Positions 9,563-18,278 of a stretch of 64,000 nucleotides of DNA are shown here, piece by piece. Numbering within the stretch: the stretch's first letter is position 1; the number at the start of each line of letters is the position of its first letter. The position numbers and the translations under genes were made by a program. Source of the DNA: JAGHBT01 sp035311885. Lineage in GTDB: Bacteria; Krumholzibacteriota; Krumholzibacteriia; Krumholzibacteriales; WJIX01. The stretch lies in NCBI GenBank assembly GCA_964554125.1, contig CAZKNG010000002.1, forward strand, positions 1 through 64,000, in the 5' to 3' direction. The notes under the pieces are model-generated. The model saw nothing but the letters and a program-made list of their open reading frames with translations, had not been told where the DNA came from and searched no databases.

Positions 9563-10662
9563 AGTTCAAAAATCTGATGAGGCCTCATCTGGAAGACTTG
9601 AAACCATATATTCCGGGAAAGCCGATAGAAGAACTCAGAAGAGAAAAAAATATTGAGGGCGAAATAATAAAACTCGCTTCAAATGAAAACCCTAATGAGG
9701 CTATTGAGGAGATAAAAAAGGCTATCGCCGAAGAAACTGATTTCATAAACAGGTATCCTAATTCCGGTTCACATTATCTCTCCAGAGACCTCGCGGAGCA
9801 TATCGGAGTCAGGCAGGAGAATATATTTGTGGGTAACGGATCAAACGAGATCCTCGATCTTCTCGTAAGGGCGTTTGTATGCAGCAATGAAGAGATCGTA
9901 TACCCGTTTCCAAGTTTCATTGCCTATCCTCTTATTATAAAACTCGGAGGGGTAAAAGAGGTCAGAGTTCCTCTGAAGAATTATCGTATGGACCTGGTAA
10001 AAATGAAAAACAGTATAACGCCCAGAACAAAAATGGTCTTTTTATGCAATCCGAATAACCCGACAAGCACATATGTCTCAGCTGATGAAGTGGCTGAATT
10101 CCTTGAGGATCTGCCGGATAATATTATTGTAGTATTTGATGAAGCCTACTATGAATTCGTGACCGCTGATGATTTTCCTGACACCGTCGGCTTGCTTAAA
10201 TCTATGGATAACCTGGTTATACTCAGGACATTCTCAAAGTTTTACTCGTTGGCCGGACTGAGGGTAGGATACTCAATATCAGATCCCGGTCTTGTCAAGT
10301 GCCTTCATAGTGTCAGGCAGCCGTTTAATGTGAACAGAATAGCTCAGGCAGCCGCGAGGACTGCTCTGAAATATACAGAAAAATTAAAAGTTCTCTTGAA
10401 AGAAAACTCAGAGCAGCTGGAGTTTGTGGGAAGTGAGCTGAGAAAATTGGGATTTACCGTACCTCATTCTCAAACCAATTTCCTGCTTGCTGTACCGCCT
10501 GAAAAGATCGAACCCGGGATTGTTGAAAAACTAATGGAAAGAGGTGTCATTGTTAGAAGTATGAAGCCTTTTGGTCTCGGGGAGAATTCAATAAGGGTTA
10601 CGATGGGCACTCCGCATGAAAATGCAAGATTTATAGAGGAATTGAAATCAATAATTAATTAA
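9559..10662 (+). CDS. hisC: Histidinol-phosphate aminotransferase
   Basis: PLP-dependent class I/II aminotransferase that makes L-histidinol phosphate from imidazole acetol phosphate in histidine synthesis. Signatures include IIKLASNENPNE at the N-terminus, VGNGSNEILDLL, FLCNPNNPTSTYV, VFDEAYYEF and the PLP-lysine motif RTFSKFYSLAGLRVGY, then FGLGENSIRVTMGT near the C-terminus. The 367 residues are standard. It starts in an ATGA overlap with the pseudouridine synthase stop. No other his gene is in the window; HisC-like enzymes can also act on aromatic amino acids, so a broad or dual substrate range is possible. A stem-loop without a T tract (10669-10695) lies just after it. Confidence 0.9.
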   Translation: MKFKNLMRPHLEDLKPYIPGKPIEELRREKNIEGEIIKLASNENPNEAIEEIKKAIAEETDFINRYPNSGSHYLSRDLAEHIGVRQENIFVGNGSNEILDLLVRAFVCSNEEIVYPFPSFIAYPLIIKLGGVKEVRVPLKNYRMDLVKMKNSITPRTKMVFLCNPNNPTSTYVSADEVAEFLEDLPDNIIVVFDEAYYEFVTADDFPDTVGLLKSMDNLVILRTFSKFYSLAGLRVGYSISDPGLVKCLHSVRQPFNVNRIAQAAARTALKYTEKLKVLLKENSEQLEFVGSELRKLGFTVPHSQTNFLLAVPPEKIEPGIVEKLMERGVIVRSMKPFGLGENSIRVTMGTPHENARFIEELKSIIN

Positions 10663-10773
10663 ACTCCGCTGGTAGATAAAGAAACTTTACACCAGTAAAA
10701 TAATTCTACTGATTTCATTATCGATTATCATAATTTCGCGTTAGTTCTATACTAAAAGAGGATAATTAAGAGC

Positions 10774-12126
10774 ATGATGAATGAGAAAATACAGAATAGA
10801 ATCATAAACAAGATGATCATAACTATTGACGGACCTGCAGGCTCCGGGAAAAGTACCACCGCGTCATTGCTTGCTGAAAGGCTTAATTTAACTTATCTCG
10901 ATACCGGAGCCATGTACAGGGCGGTTACTTACGCCGTTCTTGAAAATGGAGTTGATCCGGAAAATAATGAAGGTGTTGCTGAAATAGTAGAAGGGATCGA
11001 CCTGGAATTCGGCGAATTCGAAGATAAGAAAGTAATTCTTTTAAATGGTAAAAAGATTGAAAAAGAGATTAGAGACTCTAAGGTTTCCAATTCGGTATCA
11101 AAAATCAGCAGGCTCGGCTGTGTGCGGCGCGAGATGGTAAAACTACAGAGAAAGATAGCAAAAGATGGAGGTATAGTAGCAGAGGGACGTGATCTTGGGA
11201 CAGTTGTTTTTCCTTACGCTCATTTCAAAATATTTCTGGTTGCCGGCATAGAAGCCAGAGTAACGAGGAGAGTAGCTCAGCTGAAATCTATGGGGCTGGA
11301 CTTTGACCCTGAAAAGGTAAGGGAAAATATTTTAAAAAGAGATTCAATTGATTCTTCCCGGGAAATCAGTCCTCTTGTTAAATCTCCGGGTGCGTTAGTT
11401 GTTGATACATCCGGTATTACCATACGCGAACAGGTAGCCATGGTTGAAAATCATGCTTTGAAGAGAGCTGAATATCTTGAAAAAATAGGATTTGAGAGTG
11501 ACAAAGAATATCCTTTACGCGGGAAGTTTTATTACAGATTTACGGTGTTACTTGTACGATTAATTTATAGATTTATATTCGGACTTAAAATATACGGAAA
11601 AGAAAATCTTAAATTCAAAGGTCCTGTTATTTTCGCCAGCAACCATAGCTCTTTGAGCGATCCTCCTATAGTTGCTACCTCTTTAAAAAGAAAGGTATGG
11701 ATACTTGCCAAAAAAGAACTCTTCGAGAATCCGGTCTTTTCCGCACTGATAAGAAAATACCATTCTGTCCCAATTAATCGGAATAGCTTTGACAGGAAGG
11801 CTCTTTCCACTTTAATAAATAAATTGAAAGAAAAGGAATCGATACTTATGTTTCCGCAGGGTACCAGGTCTAAGGTCGATAAGATTGAAGAACTGAAAGT
11901 AGGCATAGGATTTATTGCTATGCGGGCGCGGGCGAATATAATTCCCGTTTATCTCAGGGGTTCGAATCACCTGCTCAGAGCAATGCTGAGACTTGAAAAA
12001 CTGCAATTGAAGATAGGACCGCCGATATTAATAAATAACAGCTACGGGTCTGACGACAGGAAAAGAGATTACAGAATAATATCTTCAATGATTATCGAGG
12101 AAATGAGGATGCTTGAAGGTGAATGA
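10774..12126 (+). CDS. cmk-plsC: Fusion of cytidylate kinase and 1-acylglycerol-3-phosphate acyltransferase
   Basis: Two enzymes in one chain. Residues about 14-235 are (d)CMP kinase: P-loop GPAGSGKST (20-28), LDTGAMYRAV, the EGRDLGTVVFP core and the R-rich lid near residue 190. Residues about 245-450 are a PlsC-type acyltransferase making phosphatidic acid, with the NHSSLSDP motif (catalytic H291 and D296) and a third motif reading FPQGTRS (360-366), where FPEGTRS is usual. A hydrophobic segment at about 255-272 probably anchors the second half at the membrane. Genomes often keep cmk, plsC, ispH and rpsA adjacent as separate genes, so a fusion at this spot is plausible. There is no internal stop or frameshift. 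The end overlaps ispH by 14 bases. Confidence 0.93.
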   Translation: MMNEKIQNRIINKMIITIDGPAGSGKSTTASLLAERLNLTYLDTGAMYRAVTYAVLENGVDPENNEGVAEIVEGIDLEFGEFEDKKVILLNGKKIEKEIRDSKVSNSVSKISRLGCVRREMVKLQRKIAKDGGIVAEGRDLGTVVFPYAHFKIFLVAGIEARVTRRVAQLKSMGLDFDPEKVRENILKRDSIDSSREISPLVKSPGALVVDTSGITIREQVAMVENHALKRAEYLEKIGFESDKEYPLRGKFYYRFTVLLVRLIYRFIFGLKIYGKENLKFKGPVIFASNHSSLSDPPIVATSLKRKVWILAKKELFENPVFSALIRKYHSVPINRNSFDRKALSTLINKLKEKESILMFPQGTRSKVDKIEELKVGIGFIAMRARANIIPVYLRGSNHLLRAMLRLEKLQLKIGPPILINNSYGSDDRKRDYRIISSMIIEEMRMLEGE

Positions 12127-12982
12127 AAAATTCAAAATAATAACATCTCCCCACATGGGTTACTGCTTTGGAGTCAAAAGAGCCATAAAGCTGCTTATGG
12201 AAGGTGTTGGCGAGTTTGGTGGGGATAATATTTACACACTCGGGGAGATAATCCATAACCCTCAAGCAGTTCAAAAAATCAAGAATATGGGAGTAAAATC
12301 TGCAGAATCCCTTTCAGATGTCAGCAAAGGGGATACCTTAGTGATAAGAGCGCACGGAGTTGAGCGGGATATCTTTGATGCGGCGCGCCGAAAGAGAATA
12401 AATCTAATAGATACAACATGTCCCTTTGTGAAAAGAAGCCAGGAATACGTCCAGAGGCTTCACTCTCAAGGCAGGTCTGTAATAATAATAGGACACAGCG
12501 ACCATCCCGAGGTGATAGGGATCTCAGGACACGCTAAGAATAAACCTATTGTAATAAAATCGGTTGAAGAAGCAGAATCTCTTTCATCCCTGCGCAAGGC
12601 AGGCGTAATTACACAAACCACATTCTCAAGGGAAAAATCAGATCTATTTATTGAAGTACTAAAAAACCATATACCAGATCTTATAGTCTATGACACTATA
12701 TGCCAGGCAACTGTCAGAAGGCAAATAGCTACTATGAGTATTGCCAGTGAAGTTGATATAATGCTTGTTGTAGGGGGCAAGAAAAGCTCAAATACAAAGC
12801 GGCTGCACATGATGTGTCTTGAGAACGGCATTTCCTCCAAGCATATCGAGGTTGCGGCTGAAATCGATCCCGGCTGGTTTGAAGGTGTTGACAAAATTGG
12901 GCTTACCACGGGCACATCAACACCAGATTGGGTGATTGAGGAAGTTGAGAAGAAACTCAATGAACTGGCGGCTTCCGGCTAG
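12113..12982 (+). CDS. ispH: 4-hydroxy-3-methylbut-2-enyl diphosphate reductase
   Basis: IspH (LytB) catalyses the last step of the MEP isoprenoid pathway, reducing HMBPP to IPP and DMAPP with an iron-sulphur cluster. The three cluster cysteines are visible in HMGYCFGVKRA (C18), DTTCPFVKRSQ and DTICQATVRRQ. Conserved substrate histidines are in LGEIIHNPQ, IRAHGV and GHSDHPEV, and the C-terminal TTGTSTPDWVIEEV is typical. The 289 residues are full length. The start lies within the end of the cmk-plsC fusion, so translation is probably coupled. Presence of IspH implies MEP-pathway isoprenoid synthesis. Confidence 0.95.
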   Translation: MKVNEKFKIITSPHMGYCFGVKRAIKLLMEGVGEFGGDNIYTLGEIIHNPQAVQKIKNMGVKSAESLSDVSKGDTLVIRAHGVERDIFDAARRKRINLIDTTCPFVKRSQEYVQRLHSQGRSVIIIGHSDHPEVIGISGHAKNKPIVIKSVEEAESLSSLRKAGVITQTTFSREKSDLFIEVLKNHIPDLIVYDTICQATVRRQIATMSIASEVDIMLVVGGKKSSNTKRLHMMCLENGISSKHIEVAAEIDPGWFEGVDKIGLTTGTSTPDWVIEEVEKKLNELAASG

Positions 12983-13065
12983 AAAAGTTATAGTAGAATT
13001 AACTTGCGTATAGAGCAGAAACTACCTATCATAAACTACAAAAATACGAAAGGAGCGATTTATTA

Positions 13066-15159
13066 ATGGAGAACGAACAGGTAGATCTTGAAAAGGGGAA
13101 TATCCCCGAGGAAAAAAATATAAAAAAGAAAGAAGGTGATACCAAAAGTAACGGGAAAACCGGTTATTTGAAAGAATTTGGAAAGGTACCCAGTGATGAG
13201 CTTAGTAGAGAAAACGAGAAAGACATTTTCTTATCTGACGGATCACTTGACGACAATATAGAAATAGTTGAGCTCAAGGAAGGCAGAATAGTCAATGGGA
13301 AGGTTTATTCTGTAGATGAAAAGGAAGTCGTTCTCGATATAGGGTTCAAAAGCGAAGGAGCTATCCCTATCGATCAGTTTCAGGACTGCAAAGAAGTTAA
13401 AGCGGGGGACGAATTTGATGTATTTCTTGAAAAGCTTGAAAACCAGGACGGGCTTGTAGTTCTTTCAAAGAAGAAAGCTGATTTCCATAAAGCCTGGAAC
13501 GCTATTAAAGACGCCTATGACAACGCGGAAACTGTCAAAGCTACTGTTGACAGAAGAATCAAGGGCGGTTTGATGATAAAGTTGATGGGAGTTGACGCTT
13601 TTCTGCCCGGTTCACAAATAGCTTTAAGACAAATACCCAACCTCGAGGAACTGATAGGTGAAGAGCTTGAATGCCGAATCATTAAAATCAACAAACGCAG
13701 GCGTAATATTGTAGTATCGAGACGCATTGTACTTGAGAAACGCCGAGAAAAAGAAAAGGATAAGCTTCTAAGCGAACTTGAAGTTGGAGAGGTTCGTGAA
13801 GGTATAGTGAAGAATATAACAGACTTTGGAGCGTTTGTAGATCTCGGTGGAATCGATGGACTGCTTCATCTGACAGACCTCACGTGGGGCAGAATAAGCC
13901 ATCCTTCTGAGTTTGTAGCTATCGGTGACAAGCTTCAGGTTAAAATTCTTGATTTTGATAAAGAACGTGAGAGAATTTCCCTGGGGCTCAAACAGCTCAC
14001 GCCGTACCCGTGGGAAGATGTTGAAGAAAAATTTCCAGTCGGCGAAACAGTCAAAGGAAAGGTCGTTTCAATAACTGATTACGGAGCTTTTGTAGAACTT
14101 GAAAAAGGTGTTGAAGGCCTTATTCATATCTCCGAGATGTCTTGGACACGGCATGTGAAGCATCCCTCAAAGGTTGTAGGAATTTGCGACCAGATTGAAG
14201 CAGTTGTATTAAATGTCGATAAGAAGAATGAAAAAATTTCCCTGGGGCTCAAGCAGCTTGAACCGGACCCATGGAAATCTCTGGAGAAGAAGTACTCGCC
14301 CGGCACAAAACTTATCGGGAAGGTCAGAAACCTCACGAATTTTGGAGCATTTGTAGAAATAGAAGATGGAATAGACGGCCTTGTTCATATTTCCGATATG
14401 TCCTGGGCAAAAAGGGTGCGCCATCCTTCGGAAGTCCTTAAGAAGGGACAGGAGGTCGAGGTTGTAGTTCTCGATATAGATAGTGATAAAAGACGAATAA
14501 GTCTCGGGATAAAACAGGTCAAGGAAAATCCTTGGGATAAACTCGCGGAGGAATTTGCCGTCGGCAAAGAAACCGAGGGGAAAATATCAAGGTTACTGGA
14601 CCGGGGAGCCGTAGTTGAAATAAAAGATAATGTTGAAGGTTTTGTTCCACTGTCTCACATGGGGATTGAAAATTTGAAAAAGCCTTCACTTTATTTCGAT
14701 ACCGATTTCAAGGTCCCTTTGAAGGTTATCAAAATGGATCCATCCAACAAAAAGATCGTTTTGAGCATAAACGCTTACTTTGAGGATAAGGATGAATCGG
14801 AATTTGATGAATTCCGGAAAGGATTAAAGACCCCTGATCCATCTGAACTGTCGGATGAAAACGAACCTGAAGTTCCGAAAGACGACTGGGATGATGATAA
14901 GGAGGATAAGGCTTCCGAAGTTGATGTGGAAGAAGATGATTTTGCTAAAGAAGAACCCCAAACGGAAAGTGATGAAGCAGAAGCTCAGGCAAAGACAGAT
15001 GTCAAAGAGACCCCTGCTTCAGAAATGGAGGAAGCAGAAAAAGCAGAAGAGCCTCAAGAAGATACAGAAGAAACTTCAAAAGAGGAGGGACTTTCCGGGG
15101 AGGACGCAAATTCAGCTGATAAGCCTGAAGATAAAAAGAATGAAGAGGAAAAAGAGTAG
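13066..15159 (+). CDS. rpsA: 30S ribosomal protein S1 with six S1 domains
   Basis: RNA-binding ribosomal protein that helps load mRNA onto the 30S subunit. Six S1 (OB-fold) repeats run from about residue 65 to 570. The third to fifth are the most regular, each with the GxFV and ISLGLKQL-type ending (ITDFGAFVDL, ITDYGAFVEL, LTNFGAFVEI); the first two and the sixth are more divergent. A leading 60-residue charged extension and a very acidic, low-complexity tail of about 120 residues (E/D-rich from about residue 575) flank the repeats; the tail makes the protein longer than the usual 550-580 residues. A strong GAAAGGAG ribosome-binding site precedes the ATG. A hairpin terminator follows 33 bases after the stop. 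Confidence 0.93.
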   Translation: MENEQVDLEKGNIPEEKNIKKKEGDTKSNGKTGYLKEFGKVPSDELSRENEKDIFLSDGSLDDNIEIVELKEGRIVNGKVYSVDEKEVVLDIGFKSEGAIPIDQFQDCKEVKAGDEFDVFLEKLENQDGLVVLSKKKADFHKAWNAIKDAYDNAETVKATVDRRIKGGLMIKLMGVDAFLPGSQIALRQIPNLEELIGEELECRIIKINKRRRNIVVSRRIVLEKRREKEKDKLLSELEVGEVREGIVKNITDFGAFVDLGGIDGLLHLTDLTWGRISHPSEFVAIGDKLQVKILDFDKERERISLGLKQLTPYPWEDVEEKFPVGETVKGKVVSITDYGAFVELEKGVEGLIHISEMSWTRHVKHPSKVVGICDQIEAVVLNVDKKNEKISLGLKQLEPDPWKSLEKKYSPGTKLIGKVRNLTNFGAFVEIEDGIDGLVHISDMSWAKRVRHPSEVLKKGQEVEVVVLDIDSDKRRISLGIKQVKENPWDKLAEEFAVGKETEGKISRLLDRGAVVEIKDNVEGFVPLSHMGIENLKKPSLYFDTDFKVPLKVIKMDPSNKKIVLSINAYFEDKDESEFDEFRKGLKTPDPSELSDENEPEVPKDDWDDDKEDKASEVDVEEDDFAKEEPQTESDEAEAQAKTDVKETPASEMEEAEKAEEPQEDTEETSKEEGLSGEDANSADKPEDKKNEEEKE

Positions 15160-15191
15160 GTTTAGAATGAATCTACCTCTTTACTAACTTG

Positions 15192-15222
15192 ATGAGGGTG
15201 GTATATCCACCCTCATTTATTT
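15192..15222 (+). terminator. Intrinsic terminator after rpsA
   Basis: Perfect 10-base inverted repeat ATGAGGGTGG / CCACCCTCAT around a TATAT loop, followed by TTATTTAAA. It closes the cmk-plsC/ispH/rpsA unit. Confidence 0.85.
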
Positions 15223-15244
15223 AAACTCGCGTTTATATCAGAAA

Positions 15245-16603
15245 ATGGAAAATGGACGAGTTATTAGAAGAAATACATTTTCAATCAAAACACTTGGATG
15301 CAAACTGAATCAGTACGAATCTGAATGCCTCAGGTCCAATCTCGAGAAAATAGGGTTTGAGTTTCGTAAATTTTACGAAAAAGCTGATTTTTATATAATA
15401 AATACATGTACTGTTACCGGAAAAACAGATTCCAGATCACGGAATGCTGTAAGGCGGGCCAGGAGAAAAGCACCTGATTCGGTTATTATTACAACAGGAT
15501 GTTATGTGGAAAGCAATCCCCGGGATCTAGAGAAGATGGATGAAATAAACTATCTTGTGGGAAATAAAGATAAAAGCTACATACCCTATCTCCTTGAATG
15601 TATAAGGGAGAACGGTAATAAGACTGAATTGAATATCGAAGATATCACTGAAAATAAGCCGAGGTTGGGATGCGAGATAGATCTGTTTCATGGGCATTCC
15701 CGCGCATTTATAAAGATACAGGATGGCTGTAACGCTTTTTGCAGCTACTGTATCATACCCTTTACGAGAGGAAGAAACAGAAGTGTAGCTCCCGACAATA
15801 TAATCAGTCAAATAAAGCGTTTGGTGAAAAACGGTTATGAAGAGATAGTGTTGACCGGCATTCATATTGGGCGTTACGGCAAAGATAGTGATTTCTCCGC
15901 CGATCTCGTAATGCTTTTAAGAAAGATTCTTAAAAACACTGAGGGTATTCGTATAAGATTCAGCAGCATTGAACCTACCGAGGTTACATCCGAATTGATT
16001 AAGCTGGTTTCTGAAACAAACAGAGTTGCTCCTCATTTTCATATTCCTCTTCAGAGCGGAGACAACAGTGTACTTAAAGCAATGAATAGACCCTATACGG
16101 TTGAACAGTATATTGAAAAAACAATGGAAATTGCCAGTTACATGCCTGATGCGGCGATAGGCACTGATATCATAGTAGGATTTCCCGGTGAGACTGATGA
16201 TAACTTTAAGAATACCTGTTCACTGATCGAATCTGAATTACCAGTAAATTACCTGCATGTTTTTTCATATTCAGACAGGCCCGGAACGAGGGCAGAATCG
16301 CTTCCCGGAAAGATAGACCCGGAAACCAGGAAGAAAAGAAGCCGTGAGCTTATAGAAATTGGTAAAACAAAAAAAAGGGAGTTTCTGTTTTCTCAAAAGA
16401 ATCGCAATGAAATCGCTCTTGTGCAGGAAAAATTAGATGCAGATGAAAGATTTTATAAATCTATTACTGGGAATTATTGCGAAATCATTTTGCCGGCATC
16501 CTCAGCAGATTTAAGGGGTAAACTAGTACCTGTCAGGTTCAGCGGAAATAGAGGCGGACTTTTTTTCGGCGAAATCACAGGTGAACCTCTTATCAAAGAA
16601 TGA
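15245..16603 (+). CDS. mtaB: tRNA t6A37 methylthiotransferase (MtaB)
   Basis: Radical SAM enzyme that adds a methylthio group to N6-threonylcarbamoyladenosine at position 37 of ANN-decoding tRNAs, giving ms2t6A. The N-terminal UPF0004 domain has its cluster cysteines in LGCKLNQYES, NTCTVTGKTD and TTGCYVES; the radical SAM motif is CNAFCSYCIIPFTRGR; a C-terminal TRAM-like segment follows. NTCTVT and the length of 452 residues separate MtaB from MiaB and RimO. No Shine-Dalgarno is obvious before the ATG. The stop overlaps the miaB start as ATGA, so two paralogous tRNA-37 modification enzymes are made from one message. Confidence 0.9.
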   Translation: MENGRVIRRNTFSIKTLGCKLNQYESECLRSNLEKIGFEFRKFYEKADFYIINTCTVTGKTDSRSRNAVRRARRKAPDSVIITTGCYVESNPRDLEKMDEINYLVGNKDKSYIPYLLECIRENGNKTELNIEDITENKPRLGCEIDLFHGHSRAFIKIQDGCNAFCSYCIIPFTRGRNRSVAPDNIISQIKRLVKNGYEEIVLTGIHIGRYGKDSDFSADLVMLLRKILKNTEGIRIRFSSIEPTEVTSELIKLVSETNRVAPHFHIPLQSGDNSVLKAMNRPYTVEQYIEKTMEIASYMPDAAIGTDIIVGFPGETDDNFKNTCSLIESELPVNYLHVFSYSDRPGTRAESLPGKIDPETRKKRSRELIEIGKTKKREFLFSQKNRNEIALVQEKLDADERFYKSITGNYCEIILPASSADLRGKLVPVRFSGNRGGLFFGEITGEPLIKE

Positions 16604-17922
16604 AAGCGGACTCTATGAATAATAAAAAAATATATCTAAAAAGTTTTGGCTGTCAGATGAATGCTTTCGATACAGAGATGATCGGAGCTTTGTTAACAGA
16701 AGAAAACAACAACCGCATTACAGGAGATCCTCAGGATGCGGACATAATAATAGTAAATACATGCAGTATCAGAAAGCATGCTGAAACAAGGGCAATCAAC
16801 CATCTTCACAAACTGTCCAGAATCAACAACGCCGTTCTAGCCGTATGTGGTTGCATGGCCCAAAGAATGGGGATTGAGCTTAAGAAAATAGTTCCCGGAA
16901 TTGACATTATATCCGGACCGGATAATTATAAACAGTTGGTATCTATTCTTTCGGGGAATCTTGATGAAATCTCCAACACAATACTTCTTGAAAGAAAACA
17001 TGACACAACTTATAAACTTCCCCTGCGGTGTAATGAAGAGCAAATCAGACCCTCGAAATTTTTATCAATAACCAGGGGGTGTGAAAATTATTGTACCTAT
17101 TGTATCGTCCCGTATCTCAGAGGAGATTTAAGGAGTAAAGCTCCAGATATCGTGATTAGCGAAATCAACAGAATGCACATAAGCGGAGTTAGAGAGGTAA
17201 CTTTACTTGGACAGAATGTAATGGCTTATCAGTATGGAGACGTTGATTTTACCAGTCTGGTGGAATTGATTCTAGACAAGACAGGTATTGACAGGATTCG
17301 ATTTCTTACTACTCACCCTAAAGATATAACAATGGAATTATTCCATATAATGGCTGCCAATAGTAGAGTATGTAATCATATACACCTTCCGCTCCAATCC
17401 GGAAGCAACAGAATATTAAAGCTGATGGGAAGAAAATATACGCGTGAAGACTATATCTCCAGTGTTGAAGAAGCCAGGAAAATCGTTCCAGACCTCGCTA
17501 TAACTACCGATATAATTGTAGGTTTCCCGACTGAAGATGAATCAGATTTTGAGAAGACAATGGAATTGATTGAATACATTCGATTTGATTCAGCTTTTAC
17601 TTTTAAATACTCGCCCAGGGAAGGAACCTCGGCATACAGAATGGATGATAACGTAAGTGTCGATACCAAAAAGAAACGTCTTGAGAGACTAAATAAAAGG
17701 GTAAAAGAAATACGTTATGATATTTTTAGTAAACTAAATGGCCGGAAATTCAAAATCCTGCTTGACGGAAGAACCAAAAAGGGTAAAAATCAATACATCA
17801 AGGGAAGAACCACACATTTTAGGAATGTGAAAGTTAATAAGAGTAGTTTAAAAGAAGGTGAGTTTATAAATGTAAAACTCAAGAAACTTGAAGGTTTTAC
17901 ATTTATAGGAGAAGAAATATAG
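16600..17922 (+). CDS. miaB: tRNA i6A37 methylthiotransferase (MiaB)
   Basis: Radical SAM methylthiotransferase that converts i6A37 of UNN-decoding tRNAs to ms2i6A; its substrate is made by MiaA, encoded here at 34351. Motifs are FGCQMNAFDTEMI, NTCSIRKHAETRA and VCGCMAQRMG for the auxiliary cluster, CENYCTYCIVPYLRG for the SAM cluster, and a C-terminal TRAM RNA-binding domain. NTCSIR and the 440-residue length are diagnostic of MiaB. A second in-frame ATG 15 bases downstream (16615) could also start the protein. Directly coupled to mtaB. Confidence 0.93.
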   Translation: MKADSMNNKKIYLKSFGCQMNAFDTEMIGALLTEENNNRITGDPQDADIIIVNTCSIRKHAETRAINHLHKLSRINNAVLAVCGCMAQRMGIELKKIVPGIDIISGPDNYKQLVSILSGNLDEISNTILLERKHDTTYKLPLRCNEEQIRPSKFLSITRGCENYCTYCIVPYLRGDLRSKAPDIVISEINRMHISGVREVTLLGQNVMAYQYGDVDFTSLVELILDKTGIDRIRFLTTHPKDITMELFHIMAANSRVCNHIHLPLQSGSNRILKLMGRKYTREDYISSVEEARKIVPDLAITTDIIVGFPTEDESDFEKTMELIEYIRFDSAFTFKYSPREGTSAYRMDDNVSVDTKKKRLERLNKRVKEIRYDIFSKLNGRKFKILLDGRTKKGKNQYIKGRTTHFRNVKVNKSSLKEGEFINVKLKKLEGFTFIGEEI

Positions 17923-17934
17923 GGAGGTAATTCC

Positions 17935-18258
17935 GTGTGGATAGTAAGGGGAGTAGTTTTACTGATAGGAGCAATTGGGATTATTTGGCTAGGTACAGAG
18001 AACGCGGGAACTAAAGTTACCTTTTATTTCTTTAACCATACACTTTACGATGTTACATTGAATCTCGTTATCATTACTTCTTTTATCTCTGGTATGATTA
18101 TCTGGGCAATAGGATCCTGGATACGTGAAATGCAGTTGCTTCTGCGGCTCAGGAAAGGAAAGAAGGAAAGAAAAAAGCTTCTTGATGAAATTTCAGAATT
18201 AAGAAATATGCCTTTGAATGAAGAATCTTTAGATGAAGATGGACTAATTCAACCCTGA
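17935..18258 (+). CDS. lapA: LapA-domain (DUF1049) membrane protein, GTG start
   Basis: Small inner-membrane protein of the LapA family: two transmembrane segments (about residues 3-20 and 38-60) separated by a short loop, then a cytoplasmic coiled-coil-like charged tail (RLRKGKKERKKLLDEISEL). In E. coli LapA partners LapB in lipopolysaccharide assembly. The start is a GTG, supported by GGGAGG 7 bases upstream. The downstream neighbour is a LapB-like protein, the same pair order as in enterobacteria, which strengthens both calls although the sequence itself is short and divergent. Confidence 0.75.
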   Translation: MWIVRGVVLLIGAIGIIWLGTENAGTKVTFYFFNHTLYDVTLNLVIITSFISGMIIWAIGSWIREMQLLLRLRKGKKERKKLLDEISELRNMPLNEESLDEDGLIQP

Positions 18259-18278
18259 AATCATTAACCTAATCTATT

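Noticed and set aside
10669..10695. Terminator after hisC
   Set aside because: A two-part hairpin is visible but no T tract follows, so termination is not supported.
14855..15187. Lys/Arg-rich 110-residue plus-strand frame
   Set aside because: It is the shifted frame of the acidic, repetitive tail of ribosomal protein S1; GAA/GAT-rich codons read as AAG/ATG in the next frame.
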